Of a DNA stretch of 14,630 nucleotides, positions 7,537 to 13,208 are shown one piece after another. Numbering within the stretch: the first letter of the stretch is position 1; every line of letters starts with the position of its first letter. The DNA is taken from the NCBI GenBank assembly GCA_964574405.1, contig CAZNNN010000018.1, forward strand, positions 1-14,630, in the 5' to 3' direction. The stretch comes from JBBAAW01 sp964574405 (GTDB taxonomy: Bacteria; Patescibacteriota; WWE3; UBA101185; UBA10185). Below the pieces are notes generated by a model, which was given only the letters and a program-made list of their open reading frames with translations, made no database searches and was not told where the DNA came from. The position numbers and the translations under genes were made by a program.

Positions 7537-8117
7537 TGCAACGAACAAAACTCTTCCTCGTCGCCAATAAGCATAATACGGCTTTGCAACAACACTCTAA
7601 TTACAAACTGATTATTTTTGCGCTTGGCATAATTAAACTCATCCTCACCCATAACCGCGTAATTTATCTCATGCCCGCGCAGTTCCTGCTCCTTTTTAAC
7701 TAAGTCCTCCAACGCGTTTATATTTACTTTTCCCACTACAAAAAGGTCAACATCTAGAGAAGAAGATTTACGCCGCTTTCCAGCAAAGGATTTAGATAAC
7801 ACCGCAAATTTAAGGTCGCCTAAATTTTTGATCCCCAAAATAATACTAGCGCCTAAGCCAAATTCTTTAGCCACCAAAGCCAAAAACTCGGGGTAAAACG
7901 AGGAATGAATGTTAAGCGTGTAATATACCCTATTGCCACTTTTACGACTAAACAGCAAGCCTGCCGACTCCAAATTGGTAAGCTCGCGTCGCACGGCGTT
8001 AATTTCCGTACCTACCTCCCGCACCAAACCTCTAATGTGAAACTGCTCACTGGGGCACATGAGCATGGTTCGCAAAATTTTTACCCTCACCCCACTAACT
8101 AGAAATTTTTCTAACAT
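7533..8117 (-). CDS. Winged-helix / minimal nucleotidyltransferase fusion protein
   Basis: 194 residues in two parts. Residues 1-70 look like an ArsR/MarR-type winged helix: KILRTMLMCPSEQFHIRGLV, then a recognition helix (INAVRRELTNLESAGLL) and a wing (SRKSGNRVYYTLN). Residues about 85-190 resemble a minimal (MNT-like) nucleotidyltransferase, with the metal-binding pair in LDVDLFVVG (Asp122 and Asp124) after a Gly/Ser-rich turn. Proteins of this architecture occur widely, and their targets are mostly unknown. It is the first gene of an ATGA-coupled series with secD, secF and recJ, so it could regulate that operon, but no target site can be pointed to. Its start is 39 nt after the DUF3048 stop. 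Confidence 0.75.
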   Translation of the reverse strand: MLEKFLVSGVRVKILRTMLMCPSEQFHIRGLVREVGTEINAVRRELTNLESAGLLFSRKSGNRVYYTLNIHSSFYPEFLALVAKEFGLGASIILGIKNLGDLKFAVLSKSFAGKRRKSSSLDVDLFVVGKVNINALEDLVKKEQELRGHEINYAVMGEDEFNYAKRKNNQFVIRVLLQSRIMLIGDEEEFCSLQ

Positions 8118-8156
8118 AACTTATTTTCGCCTGGGACAGATGGGCGCTCCAAATTA

Positions 8157-9389
8157 TTACTTGGGCAGTTGATCGACTGATGAGAACTTAAGGTTCTCCG
8201 GGCTTCTATCGGGCAAAATAGCTACCCAAAATTTTCCTCTATTAAATTTTATTTCCTCACCATTAGCATCATAGTATTTTGTTCGCGCGTCCCGTCCTGC
8301 CTTGCTCCAAGTAACTTCAATAACCTTGCCATCTAAAAATACATAGCCCTTGCCACTACCAACTAATACATAATCCAAGCGATTTTTTTCATCACCCACA
8401 ACTCTATTTTCCGTGGCAAACTGCACAATAACATTTTTAACGCTAATTTGCTTGCCGGTTAGTTCATCCACATGAGCAACTTCTTTGCCCACACTGTCAA
8501 ACCCCACAAACCTCAAATAACTGTTGGTGAGCGAATCGTATTGCCACATAGCAGAAAAATCGCCTGGATACCAAAAGTCGTACGACACTTTGTCTGCTTT
8601 AGGCATGAGCGAATAGCCTCCTGCGTCGTCCTTAAATTGCCACACATAAAAGTTATCCGGTTTTCCATCCCAGCCCAAATCTAAACCTCTTTTAACTACT
8701 TTTTTAGCGTTGGCGTAAAGCGTATGTTCCCAAGCCACTTTTGCAACTCTGGCAGGATCTCTCCAGATACAATCGGCGCAGTAGGCGCTTTCAATCCCAC
8801 CTTGTTCCAGACTGCGCACAGACCAATTATCCATAGCAACTTTTGCCTGAGGTGAGTATCCGTAGTGCATTAACATGGCATCGCCCATTTCTTTAGTAAG
8901 CACTAGGTAGTATTCGCGCGTACTTCTTACTGGACCCACTTTGTCGGGCAAAATCGACTGATAGAAAGCTAAAAATCTGGTGATACCGCCCTCCGCTACC
9001 ACCTCGTAAGTAAAATCCGCGTCAGTTAACCCTGCTTGCGGTCGTGCGGACTCGTGATTATTAATCATTACACCTAAGGGTCGCAAATCTTTCCAGTCTT
9101 TGGACTCTTCTTTCGTATACATTACGCCTGTTAACGAATTTTGAATGGGTCGCACGACTTCTTGAGGCTTTGCTGGTGTGCTATCTTTACCGATTTGCCC
9201 AAAAATTGAGATCCGCTTGGTCCAAAGCTCTTTTCCGCCCAGTTGCGTGAGAAATAAGGTAGCTCCGGCAACAGCGAGTCCCACCACCAAGCCCGCTAGG
9301 ACATACTTTTTTCCAATGCTTTGCCCTTCCACCGGCAACTTTTGGGGGTTTATAAATTGTGGCTGTTCAACAATCGCTGCGTCTTGCAT
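8157..9389 (-). CDS. Membrane-anchored DUF3048 (YerB-like) protein
   Basis: 410 residues. A short cytoplasmic N-terminus is followed by one TM segment at about 29-49 (KKYVLAGLVVGLAVAGATLF), so the rest should be outside the membrane. The DUF3048 signature is clear: PLGVMINNHESARPQAGL (about 104-121), then YEVVAEGGITRFLAFYQS and VGPVRSTREYY. The family is named from B. subtilis YerB, a lipoprotein; this copy lacks an N-terminal lipobox Cys. The biochemical role of the family is not established. Upstream in-frame codons to 9416 exist, but the promoter -10 box lies between them and the ATG at 9387-9389, which decides the start. Confidence 0.9.
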   Translation of the reverse strand: MQDAAIVEQPQFINPQKLPVEGQSIGKKYVLAGLVVGLAVAGATLFLTQLGGKELWTKRISIFGQIGKDSTPAKPQEVVRPIQNSLTGVMYTKEESKDWKDLRPLGVMINNHESARPQAGLTDADFTYEVVAEGGITRFLAFYQSILPDKVGPVRSTREYYLVLTKEMGDAMLMHYGYSPQAKVAMDNWSVRSLEQGGIESAYCADCIWRDPARVAKVAWEHTLYANAKKVVKRGLDLGWDGKPDNFYVWQFKDDAGGYSLMPKADKVSYDFWYPGDFSAMWQYDSLTNSYLRFVGFDSVGKEVAHVDELTGKQISVKNVIVQFATENRVVGDEKNRLDYVLVGSGKGYVFLDGKVIEVTWSKAGRDARTKYYDANGEEIKFNRGKFWVAILPDRSPENLKFSSVDQLPK

Positions 9390-9398
9390 ATACACCCT

Positions 9399-9426
9399 AT
9401 TATATATTGAGTACAAAATTTGTCTA
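9399..9426 (-). promoter_or_regulatory. Promoter of the DUF3048 gene, probably leaderless
   Basis: On the minus strand: TAGACA (9421-9426, 5 of 6 to consensus), a 16-nt spacer, then a perfect TATAAT (9399-9404), 9 nt before the ATG at 9389. The predicted transcript starts within about three bases of the start codon. Confidence 0.7.
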
Positions 9427-9477
9427 TAGTTCTTTAAAGTTTTACTTTCGAGCAGAAACTTTGCGAGAAGGGAAGCT

Positions 9478-10479
9478 TCATAGCTTCAATTCCGCATCTA
9501 TAAACTCGTCTAATTCTCCACCCAAAACCCTCTCTGGATTGGTGGACTCCAGATCCGTGCGCAAGTCTTTAACTAATTTATACGGATGCAAAATATAATT
9601 ACGGATCTGATTGCCCCAACCCGGCATTTTATAGTCGCCTTTCATCTTTCTTTCTGCCTTTTTAGCCTCCTCAAGCTGTAACGCGTACAGTTTGGATTTT
9701 AAAACCTGCAATGCCTTCTCACGGTTCTTGCCCTGATACCGCTCGGTTTGGTTTTCGATAATTATTCCAGTGGGTTTGTGTTTAAGTCTCACCGCCGTAG
9801 ATACTTTATTAACATTTTGCCCGCCATGCCCACCTGCTCTAAAAAAATCCCATTCTAGATCGTCCTCCTTAATTTCAATATTTATCGACTCATCAACCAG
9901 CGGAATTACTTCCACCAAAGCAAAGGAGGTTTGCCTTAAGTCGTTGGCATTAAAGGGCGACTGTCGTACTAACCTGTGTACCCCCGACTCATTTTTTAAA
10001 AACCCGTAGGCGTACTTGCCAATTATCTCAATGCTTATTGATTTATACCCCGCCTCGTCACCCGGCGTCATAGACAAAACCTCGTGCTTCCAAGTTTTAC
10101 GATCGCAAAACCGCGTGTACATTCTATACAGCATTTCCGTCCAATCCATGGCCTCCGTGCCACCTTGCCCCGCGTGAACGGATAAAATAGCCCCGCTTTT
10201 ATCGTGTGGGGCGCTTAAGTAAGTTTTCTTTTCCACTTCCCACAAGGCTTTTTCAAATTCTTCCGGATTTTCATCCTCGGAAACCAACTCCAGCATTTCA
10301 AAATCCTCCACATCTTTTTGCAAATCAGAAAGCTCTTTGGCAATTTTTTGACCTTCTTCCCAATTTTGCCATACGGAGTCGTCCTGCATTTTATCTTTTA
10401 GACGGGAAATTTCATCCTTTTTTGCCTCTATATTTAGCTTTTTTTTAAGAACACTTAAGCGCTCGTGTAAGTCTTCCAT
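9478..10479 (-). CDS. prfB: Peptide chain release factor 2
   Basis: RF2 recognises UAA and UGA stops and triggers release of the finished peptide on the ribosome. 333 residues: an N-terminal helical domain (1-95), then the core with AGQGGTEAMDW (about 103-113). The tripeptide anticodon SPF is at 174-176 (HRLVRQSPFNAND) and the catalytic GGQ at 219-221 in RAGGHGGQNVNKVSTA. The frame is open from the ATG; the autoregulatory UGA frameshift of many prfB genes is absent. Its presence agrees with TGA being used as a stop by several genes here. The 32-nt gap to the protease gene upstream contains its own candidate promoter. Confidence 0.97.
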   Translation of the reverse strand: MEDLHERLSVLKKKLNIEAKKDEISRLKDKMQDDSVWQNWEEGQKIAKELSDLQKDVEDFEMLELVSEDENPEEFEKALWEVEKKTYLSAPHDKSGAILSVHAGQGGTEAMDWTEMLYRMYTRFCDRKTWKHEVLSMTPGDEAGYKSISIEIIGKYAYGFLKNESGVHRLVRQSPFNANDLRQTSFALVEVIPLVDESINIEIKEDDLEWDFFRAGGHGGQNVNKVSTAVRLKHKPTGIIIENQTERYQGKNREKALQVLKSKLYALQLEEAKKAERKMKGDYKMPGWGNQIRNYILHPYKLVKDLRTDLESTNPERVLGGELDEFIDAELKL

Positions 10480-10486
10480 ACGGCTT

Positions 10487-10515
10487 AATGTACCAGAAAA
10501 AGCTTATTTAGTCAC
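10487..10515 (-). promoter_or_regulatory. Candidate prfB promoter, short or no leader
   Basis: Minus strand: GTGACT (10510-10515, 4 of 6), a 17-nt spacer, then an extended -10 TGgTACATT (hexamer 10487-10492), 7 nt before the prfB ATG. The -35 overlaps the stop of the upstream gene. Its layout matches the other short-leader promoters in the window. Confidence 0.5.
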
Positions 10516-11348
10516 TTTGCTGTGGGTGTGGGTGATCGATCTGTTTTTACAAAGTTTTCCAAGTTTTCCTTATTAAGTTCAAAACCAAAAAGCTCCCTAA
10601 AACTGTCGTAAAAAACTTTATGGGGATCCGCTATTTGGTCGTTATCCTGTTTTATAAACGCTTCTCCTGTGCGACTTAGTAACACGCGTAATTTTTCTAC
10701 AAAATCTTTTTGACCATAAACTTCCACCATTCTCATAACTACCGTTGCCGATTTGTGATAAAAATAATTCGCGGAGCTTCCGTCCAGAATATCAGCGTTA
10801 AACTTTTCATACGATACTCTCCCATCCGAGACCTGCCCAGACGCTACTTGCTGACAACCTTCGTTTAGCCATCGCATAAACATTTCACTTCCGTGCTCAT
10901 TCGTACCCATTAGGGCTGAGAAGTAAAGATGTCCAACTTCGTGAGCAACAAGACGCAAATATTGACCCTCGGAAAATTCGTGATCGGTTTGTGCAATCAT
11001 ACCAAAATCCATAGCCGTGTTTCTATATAATCTTGGATCAAGAAAGATAAACCCGTTATGAGTATGCGCACCTACAACCCATTCTTTGGTTTCGTGCTCG
11101 TAAACTCTATTAAACTCTGCTCTATTGCCAATTTGAACTTTTGGTAGTTCTGTAAGGGTGATTCCGTAAAAAGCAGAGCCCGATACGATGGCCTCTACAA
11201 CGCATCTTTCAGTTTTTGCTACAATCTCAGCATCCGAATCGGCATGTTCTCCACCCAAAGGAGACATCGTCGTAACCGACACCTCTAATCCAGCTTTTTC
11301 CACAGTCTCGTGGCTTAAAAATAGTGAGTCGTTTGATAATTTATCCAT
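10512..11348 (-). CDS. HExxH zinc metalloprotease, gluzincin-like (peptidase MA clan)
   Basis: 278 residues with the zinc motif HEVGH at 136-140 in LRLVAHEVGHLYFSAL. A downstream Glu163 in RWLNEGCQQVASG suits the third zinc ligand of gluzincins such as the peptidase_MA group. No signal peptide or TM segment is visible, so as read it is cytoplasmic. The substrate is unknown. It is the first gene after a terminator and a strong -10 box, and it lies upstream of prfB in the same direction, so the two may be partly co-transcribed. The start at 11346-11348 is 9 nt from the -10 box. This is a motif-based call; the precise family is not identified. Confidence 0.75.
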   Translation of the reverse strand: MDKLSNDSLFLSHETVEKAGLEVSVTTMSPLGGEHADSDAEIVAKTERCVVEAIVSGSAFYGITLTELPKVQIGNRAEFNRVYEHETKEWVVGAHTHNGFIFLDPRLYRNTAMDFGMIAQTDHEFSEGQYLRLVAHEVGHLYFSALMGTNEHGSEMFMRWLNEGCQQVASGQVSDGRVSYEKFNADILDGSSANYFYHKSATVVMRMVEVYGQKDFVEKLRVLLSRTGEAFIKQDNDQIADPHKVFYDSFRELFGFELNKENLENFVKTDRSPTPTAK

Positions 11349-11357
11349 AATAGGAAT

Positions 11358-11366
11358 ATTATAACA
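11358..11366 (-). promoter_or_regulatory. Extended -10 promoter of the metalloprotease gene, probably leaderless
   Basis: TGtTATAAT on the minus strand (hexamer 11358-11363) with 9 nt to the ATG. No convincing -35 is seen, which is acceptable for an extended -10. The 9-nt distance equals that of the DUF3048 promoter. Confidence 0.6.
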
Positions 11367-11371
11367 GGCAC

Positions 11372-11397
11372 AAAAAAAGAAACCCTTGCGGATTTCC
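11372..11397 (-). terminator. Intrinsic terminator on the minus strand
   Basis: Read on the minus strand, a GAAAtCC-gcaa-GGgTTTC stem (one mismatch, hairpin 11379-11396) is followed by seven Ts (11378-11372). It ends transcription entering from higher coordinates just before the metalloprotease promoter. On the plus strand a five-T run follows the hairpin, so it may work both ways. The 311-base gap between genes (11349-11659) also holds the recombinase remnant, one repeat arm and the EEP promoter. Confidence 0.65.
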
Positions 11398-11500
11398 TTT
11401 TTCGACTCCCTCGAGAGTTCGTAACCTAAGAGATTCTGGAAGAAGGTTAGCAGGTATTCGGCAAAATGTCAAATCAAATTACATAATATTTTACTGGCGG

Positions 11501-11575
11501 ACGTTTTCGAAAAAATTCGAACTTATTTCAAGAATGAATCGCCGTAGCTCCGGCGCGGCTGACGCCCCGCCTCCG
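11501..11575 (+). repeat. Left arm of a 75-bp inverted repeat around the EEP gene
   Basis: It is the reverse complement of 12975-13049 at 74 of 75 positions (the mismatch is at 11567). It starts ACGTTTTCGAAAAAATTCGA and ends CGCCTCCG. The arms enclose the EEP gene and its promoter. Each arm overlaps a recombinase-tail remnant. Confidence 0.95.
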
Positions 11576-11596
11576 CTATTTTTTTCGCGCGCGATT

Positions 11597-11615
11597 TTGC
11601 TGGCTTCGCCAGCAA
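11597..11615. repeat. 8-bp stem hairpin in the recombinase remnant
   Basis: TTGCTGGC-ttc-GCCAGCAA is a perfect stem with a three-base loop, inside the remnant that reads AGEAS. It lies just upstream of the EEP -10 box and overlaps the place of its -35. There is no T-run, so it is not a normal terminator. Confidence 0.6.
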
Positions 11616-11624
11616 TAAGAATTC

Positions 11625-11633
11625 TGATATAAT
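11625..11633 (+). promoter_or_regulatory. Extended -10 promoter of the EEP gene
   Basis: TGaTATAAT (hexamer 11628-11633) with a weak TTCGCC -35 at 17 nt. The ATG is 26 nt downstream, giving a leader of about 19 nt, unlike the leaderless housekeeping genes. The leader contains AAAGAA rather than a GGAGG-type ribosome site. Confidence 0.55.
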
Positions 11634-11659
11634 TTTATCAAGAACTAAAGAAAAAATCC

Positions 11660-12919
11660 ATGATTGAAATAAAGAACAAATTACAATCAGACAAAAGGCT
11701 ATTCAGACTATGGAGAATTATTTTGGTTCCAATTTATATTTTAGTGGTCATCCATTTCGCAAAAGATATTACTCAGGATTTATTAGAGATTCCTACTTTT
11801 TTAGATAAATTAGGAAATGTTGAGGAAAACCTTATTCATTTACCTGAAAAAATTATTTGGTTTTATCATTGGGCAATGGTTAATACTCTTTTTATCGAAA
11901 TGTTTCTTTTATTTGCCATTCCTAAATCTTGGAGAAACAAATGTTTTACCCAGATCGATCTAATTATCTTCGTCTTACTATTCTACCTACTCGCAATGTT
12001 TTCTTTAGCAACCTTCTTAGATCCCCGATATCAATGGGTTTTACTTGGCAGTGCTAAACAAAATACCAATCAAAAAAGTAAGAGGGTTAAAAATCAGAAT
12101 GAATTTTCGATACTTTCTTACAATGTTCTAGGGGGAGTATATACAGACAAAATATTAGAAAAATTAGAATCGGTAGTGAACAAACCAGATATCGTTTGCT
12201 TTCAGGAATTTCCGGAGGATAAATCTCTTTCTTCTAAATTTGAACAATATTTTGGCAATAACTATTCTCAAGAAAAAAACCTAAGCTTGATATCACCAAG
12301 ACGAATAAGAGGTTTGGCAACTTTTTACAATAACAAAAAATTTAAATTGCAGAATTCAAAAATTCTACATCTTCCAACTCCAAAATGGACTATTTGGGAA
12401 AAAATGTTTGTCTGGTCTATTACTGACGGCGCAATGGCCCCCGTTGATCGCACAGCTTTGATTACTATTTTTGAGTACAACAAAATTCCTTTAGTTGTTC
12501 TAAATACTCATTTAGCGTGGGAGGGTGGAGCGAAACAGCGACTTATTCAACTTGATTATATTTTAAAAGAAATTAAAGAATTGGATATAAGTGGCAAAAT
12601 TATTTTATGCGGAGATTTCAATTTATTAAATGACAAAAAACCATTTCTTGAAAAATTACATCAGGAAAATATTTATGACATGACAAATAATCTATCTTAT
12701 TCTGCAGATTTAGCATCTCCATTTTCCTTACCAGAAGGTAAAACAAAAATTTTCCAATACCTGCTTAAATCAATGGTTGGTCTCTTAGAAAAAGTGGGAA
12801 TGAATACTAAACAAAAGATAGATTACATTTTTGCCAAAGATGTAAAAACCACTTTTAGCGAAGTTTATGAAAATGAAGGGTCTGATCATTATCCTATTCT
12901 TGTACATTTTGTTCTTTAA
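11660..12919 (+). CDS. Membrane-anchored endonuclease/exonuclease/phosphatase (EEP) family protein
   Basis: 419 residues. The N-terminal third holds three hydrophobic segments (about 18-34, 71-88 and 100-120). The EEP hydrolase domain follows with its metal and catalytic motifs: LSYNVLGG (Asn155), CFQEFPED (Glu183), LNTHLAW (His284), LCGDFNLL (Asp319 and Asn321), KIDYIF (Asp388) and GSDHYPI (Asp409 and His410). All key residues are present, so it should be an active Mg-dependent phosphodiesterase or phosphatase. Family substrates range from DNA to phospholipids; the membrane anchor makes an extracytoplasmic substrate such as a lipid or extracellular nucleic acid plausible, but this is inference. 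Base use is visibly more AT-rich than the genes to the left, and the gene lies between inverted recombinase-derived repeats, which suggests acquired cargo. Its stop codon touches the right-hand repeats. Confidence 0.9.
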   Translation: MIEIKNKLQSDKRLFRLWRIILVPIYILVVIHFAKDITQDLLEIPTFLDKLGNVEENLIHLPEKIIWFYHWAMVNTLFIEMFLLFAIPKSWRNKCFTQIDLIIFVLLFYLLAMFSLATFLDPRYQWVLLGSAKQNTNQKSKRVKNQNEFSILSYNVLGGVYTDKILEKLESVVNKPDIVCFQEFPEDKSLSSKFEQYFGNNYSQEKNLSLISPRRIRGLATFYNNKKFKLQNSKILHLPTPKWTIWEKMFVWSITDGAMAPVDRTALITIFEYNKIPLVVLNTHLAWEGGAKQRLIQLDYILKEIKELDISGKIILCGDFNLLNDKKPFLEKLHQENIYDMTNNLSYSADLASPFSLPEGKTKIFQYLLKSMVGLLEKVGMNTKQKIDYIFAKDVKTTFSEVYENEGSDHYPILVHFVL

Positions 12920-12938
12920 AATTTTTGCGTTTTTCTTT
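12919..12938 (+). repeat. 20-bp inverted repeat, left copy
   Basis: AAATTTTTGCGTTTTTCTTT is the exact reverse complement of 13166-13185, which lies in the leader of the recombinase gene. It begins at the last base of the EEP stop codon. Confidence 0.85.
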
Positions 12939-12957
12939 GATTCGCTTTTAGCGGATT

Positions 12958-12974
12958 GTTCGAGCCGACTTTTT
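12958..12974 (-). repeat. 17-bp inverted copy of recombinase codons
   Basis: The reverse complement AAAAAGTCGGCTCGAAC is identical to 14572-14588, which codes for KVGSN in the recombinase. It directly abuts the right arm of the 75-bp repeat. Confidence 0.8.
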
Positions 12975-13049
12975 CGGAGGCGCGGCGTCAGCCGCGCCGG
13001 AGCTACGGCGATTCATTCTTGAAATAAGTTCGAATTTTTTCGAAAACGT
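12975..13049 (-). repeat. Right arm of the 75-bp inverted repeat
   Basis: The reverse complement matches 11501-11575 with one mismatch. It encodes the plus-strand recombinase-tail remnant and contains a perfect GC-rich hairpin; the mismatch between arms falls in that hairpin's stem. Confidence 0.95.
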
Positions 13050-13056
13050 TCACTAA
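12976..13056 (+). pseudogene. Recombinase-tail remnant, plus strand
   Basis: The plus-strand frame reads GGAASAAPELRRFILEISSNFFENVH and ends in TAA (13054-13056). It is the same peptide as the remnant left of the EEP gene, now pointing the same way as the intact recombinase. The frame is closed upstream by a TAG at 12949-12951. Confidence 0.5.
12979..12998. repeat. Perfect GC-rich hairpin in the right arm
   Basis: GGCGCGGC-gtca-GCCGCGCC: an 8-bp stem with a 4-base loop. The equivalent hairpin in the left arm has one C-C mismatch. No T-run follows. Confidence 0.75.
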
Positions 13057-13082
13057 AAAGGAAATTGAAGATTCACAAGGTG

Positions 13083-13118
13083 GGGCGCTCGCAACGCCCC
13101 CGCCCGTTGCGAGCGCCC
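13083..13118. repeat. Strong GC-rich hairpin, 14-bp perfect stem
   Basis: GGGCGCTCGCAACG and CGTTGCGAGCGCCC flank an eight-base loop (13097-13104). It is much richer in GC than its surroundings and is not followed by Ts, so it is not a typical terminator. Read on the minus strand it is translated GGGVASAP within the recombinase-tail remnant, similar to the GGGASAAP of the 75-bp arms. Confidence 0.85.
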
Positions 13119-13125
13119 TAAAGGC

Positions 13126-13152
13126 AAAATTCAAATTCGCCGAGAGCCGCCG
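13126..13152 (-). repeat. 27-bp exact inverted copy of the recombinase 3' coding end
   Basis: The reverse complement is identical to 14604-14630, the last bases of the window. A weaker match continues on the poly-T side. The other side cannot be judged because the window ends. Confidence 0.95.
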
Positions 13153-13165
13153 TAAAAAAAAGAAT

Positions 13166-13185
13166 AAAGAAAAACGCAAAAATTT
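13166..13185 (-). repeat. 20-bp inverted repeat, right copy
   Basis: AAAGAAAAACGCAAAAATTT is the exact reverse complement of 12919-12938 and lies 23 nt upstream of the recombinase ATG. It is A-rich, so part of the match could be compositional, but the central CGC and the full length argue for a true repeat. Confidence 0.8.
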
Positions 13186-13208
13186 AAGAACTTTAAAGAA
13201 ACAAAAAC

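Larger units (their letters stand above)
11491..11634 (-). pseudogene. Remnant of a large serine recombinase 3' end
   Basis: The minus-strand frame gives 47 residues ending in TAA (11491-11493). The part GEASKIAREKNS, then later LEISSNFFENV, parallels the C-terminus of the intact recombinase in this window (QAQKIARAKNN and KKVGSNFFLLN). Between the two blocks lies a GC-rich insertion translated GGGASAAPEL. The frame is closed upstream by a stop at 11635-11637, so only the tail of the gene survives; the EEP gene now occupies the place where its body would be. The relation is judged by eye over short blocks. Confidence 0.6.
12916..12987 (-). pseudogene. Second recombinase-tail remnant, minus strand
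   Basis: The minus-strand frame reads SEKVGSNNPLKANQRKTQKF and stops at 12916-12918, overlapping the EEP stop codon. The KVGSN block equals the recombinase C-terminal motif (KKVGSNFF), and 17 bases (12958-12974) are an exact inverted copy of recombinase codons at 14572-14588. Only about 24 codons remain. Confidence 0.45.
13003..13152 (-). pseudogene. Third recombinase-tail remnant, minus strand
   Basis: The minus-strand frame begins RRLSANLNF, identical to the last codons of the intact recombinase visible in this window. It continues as AFRALATGGGVASAP and on to a TAG at 13003-13005. About 49 codons are open. It overlaps the plus-strand remnant and the GC-rich hairpin. If the recombinase continues off-window with the same sequence, this shows how its protein ends. 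Confidence 0.45.

Noticed and set aside
9430..9477. Weak hairpin after prfB as a terminator
   Set aside because: The stem is only about five base pairs of A/T and has no T-run after it.
11501..13049. The 75-bp arms as terminal repeats of an ordinary DDE transposon
   Set aside because: No transposase lies between the arms, no target duplication is evident, and the arms themselves read as recombinase gene tails.
13083..13118. The 14-bp GC hairpin as a rho-independent terminator for the EEP gene
   Set aside because: No T-run follows on either strand, and it lies about 165 nt beyond the stop codon.
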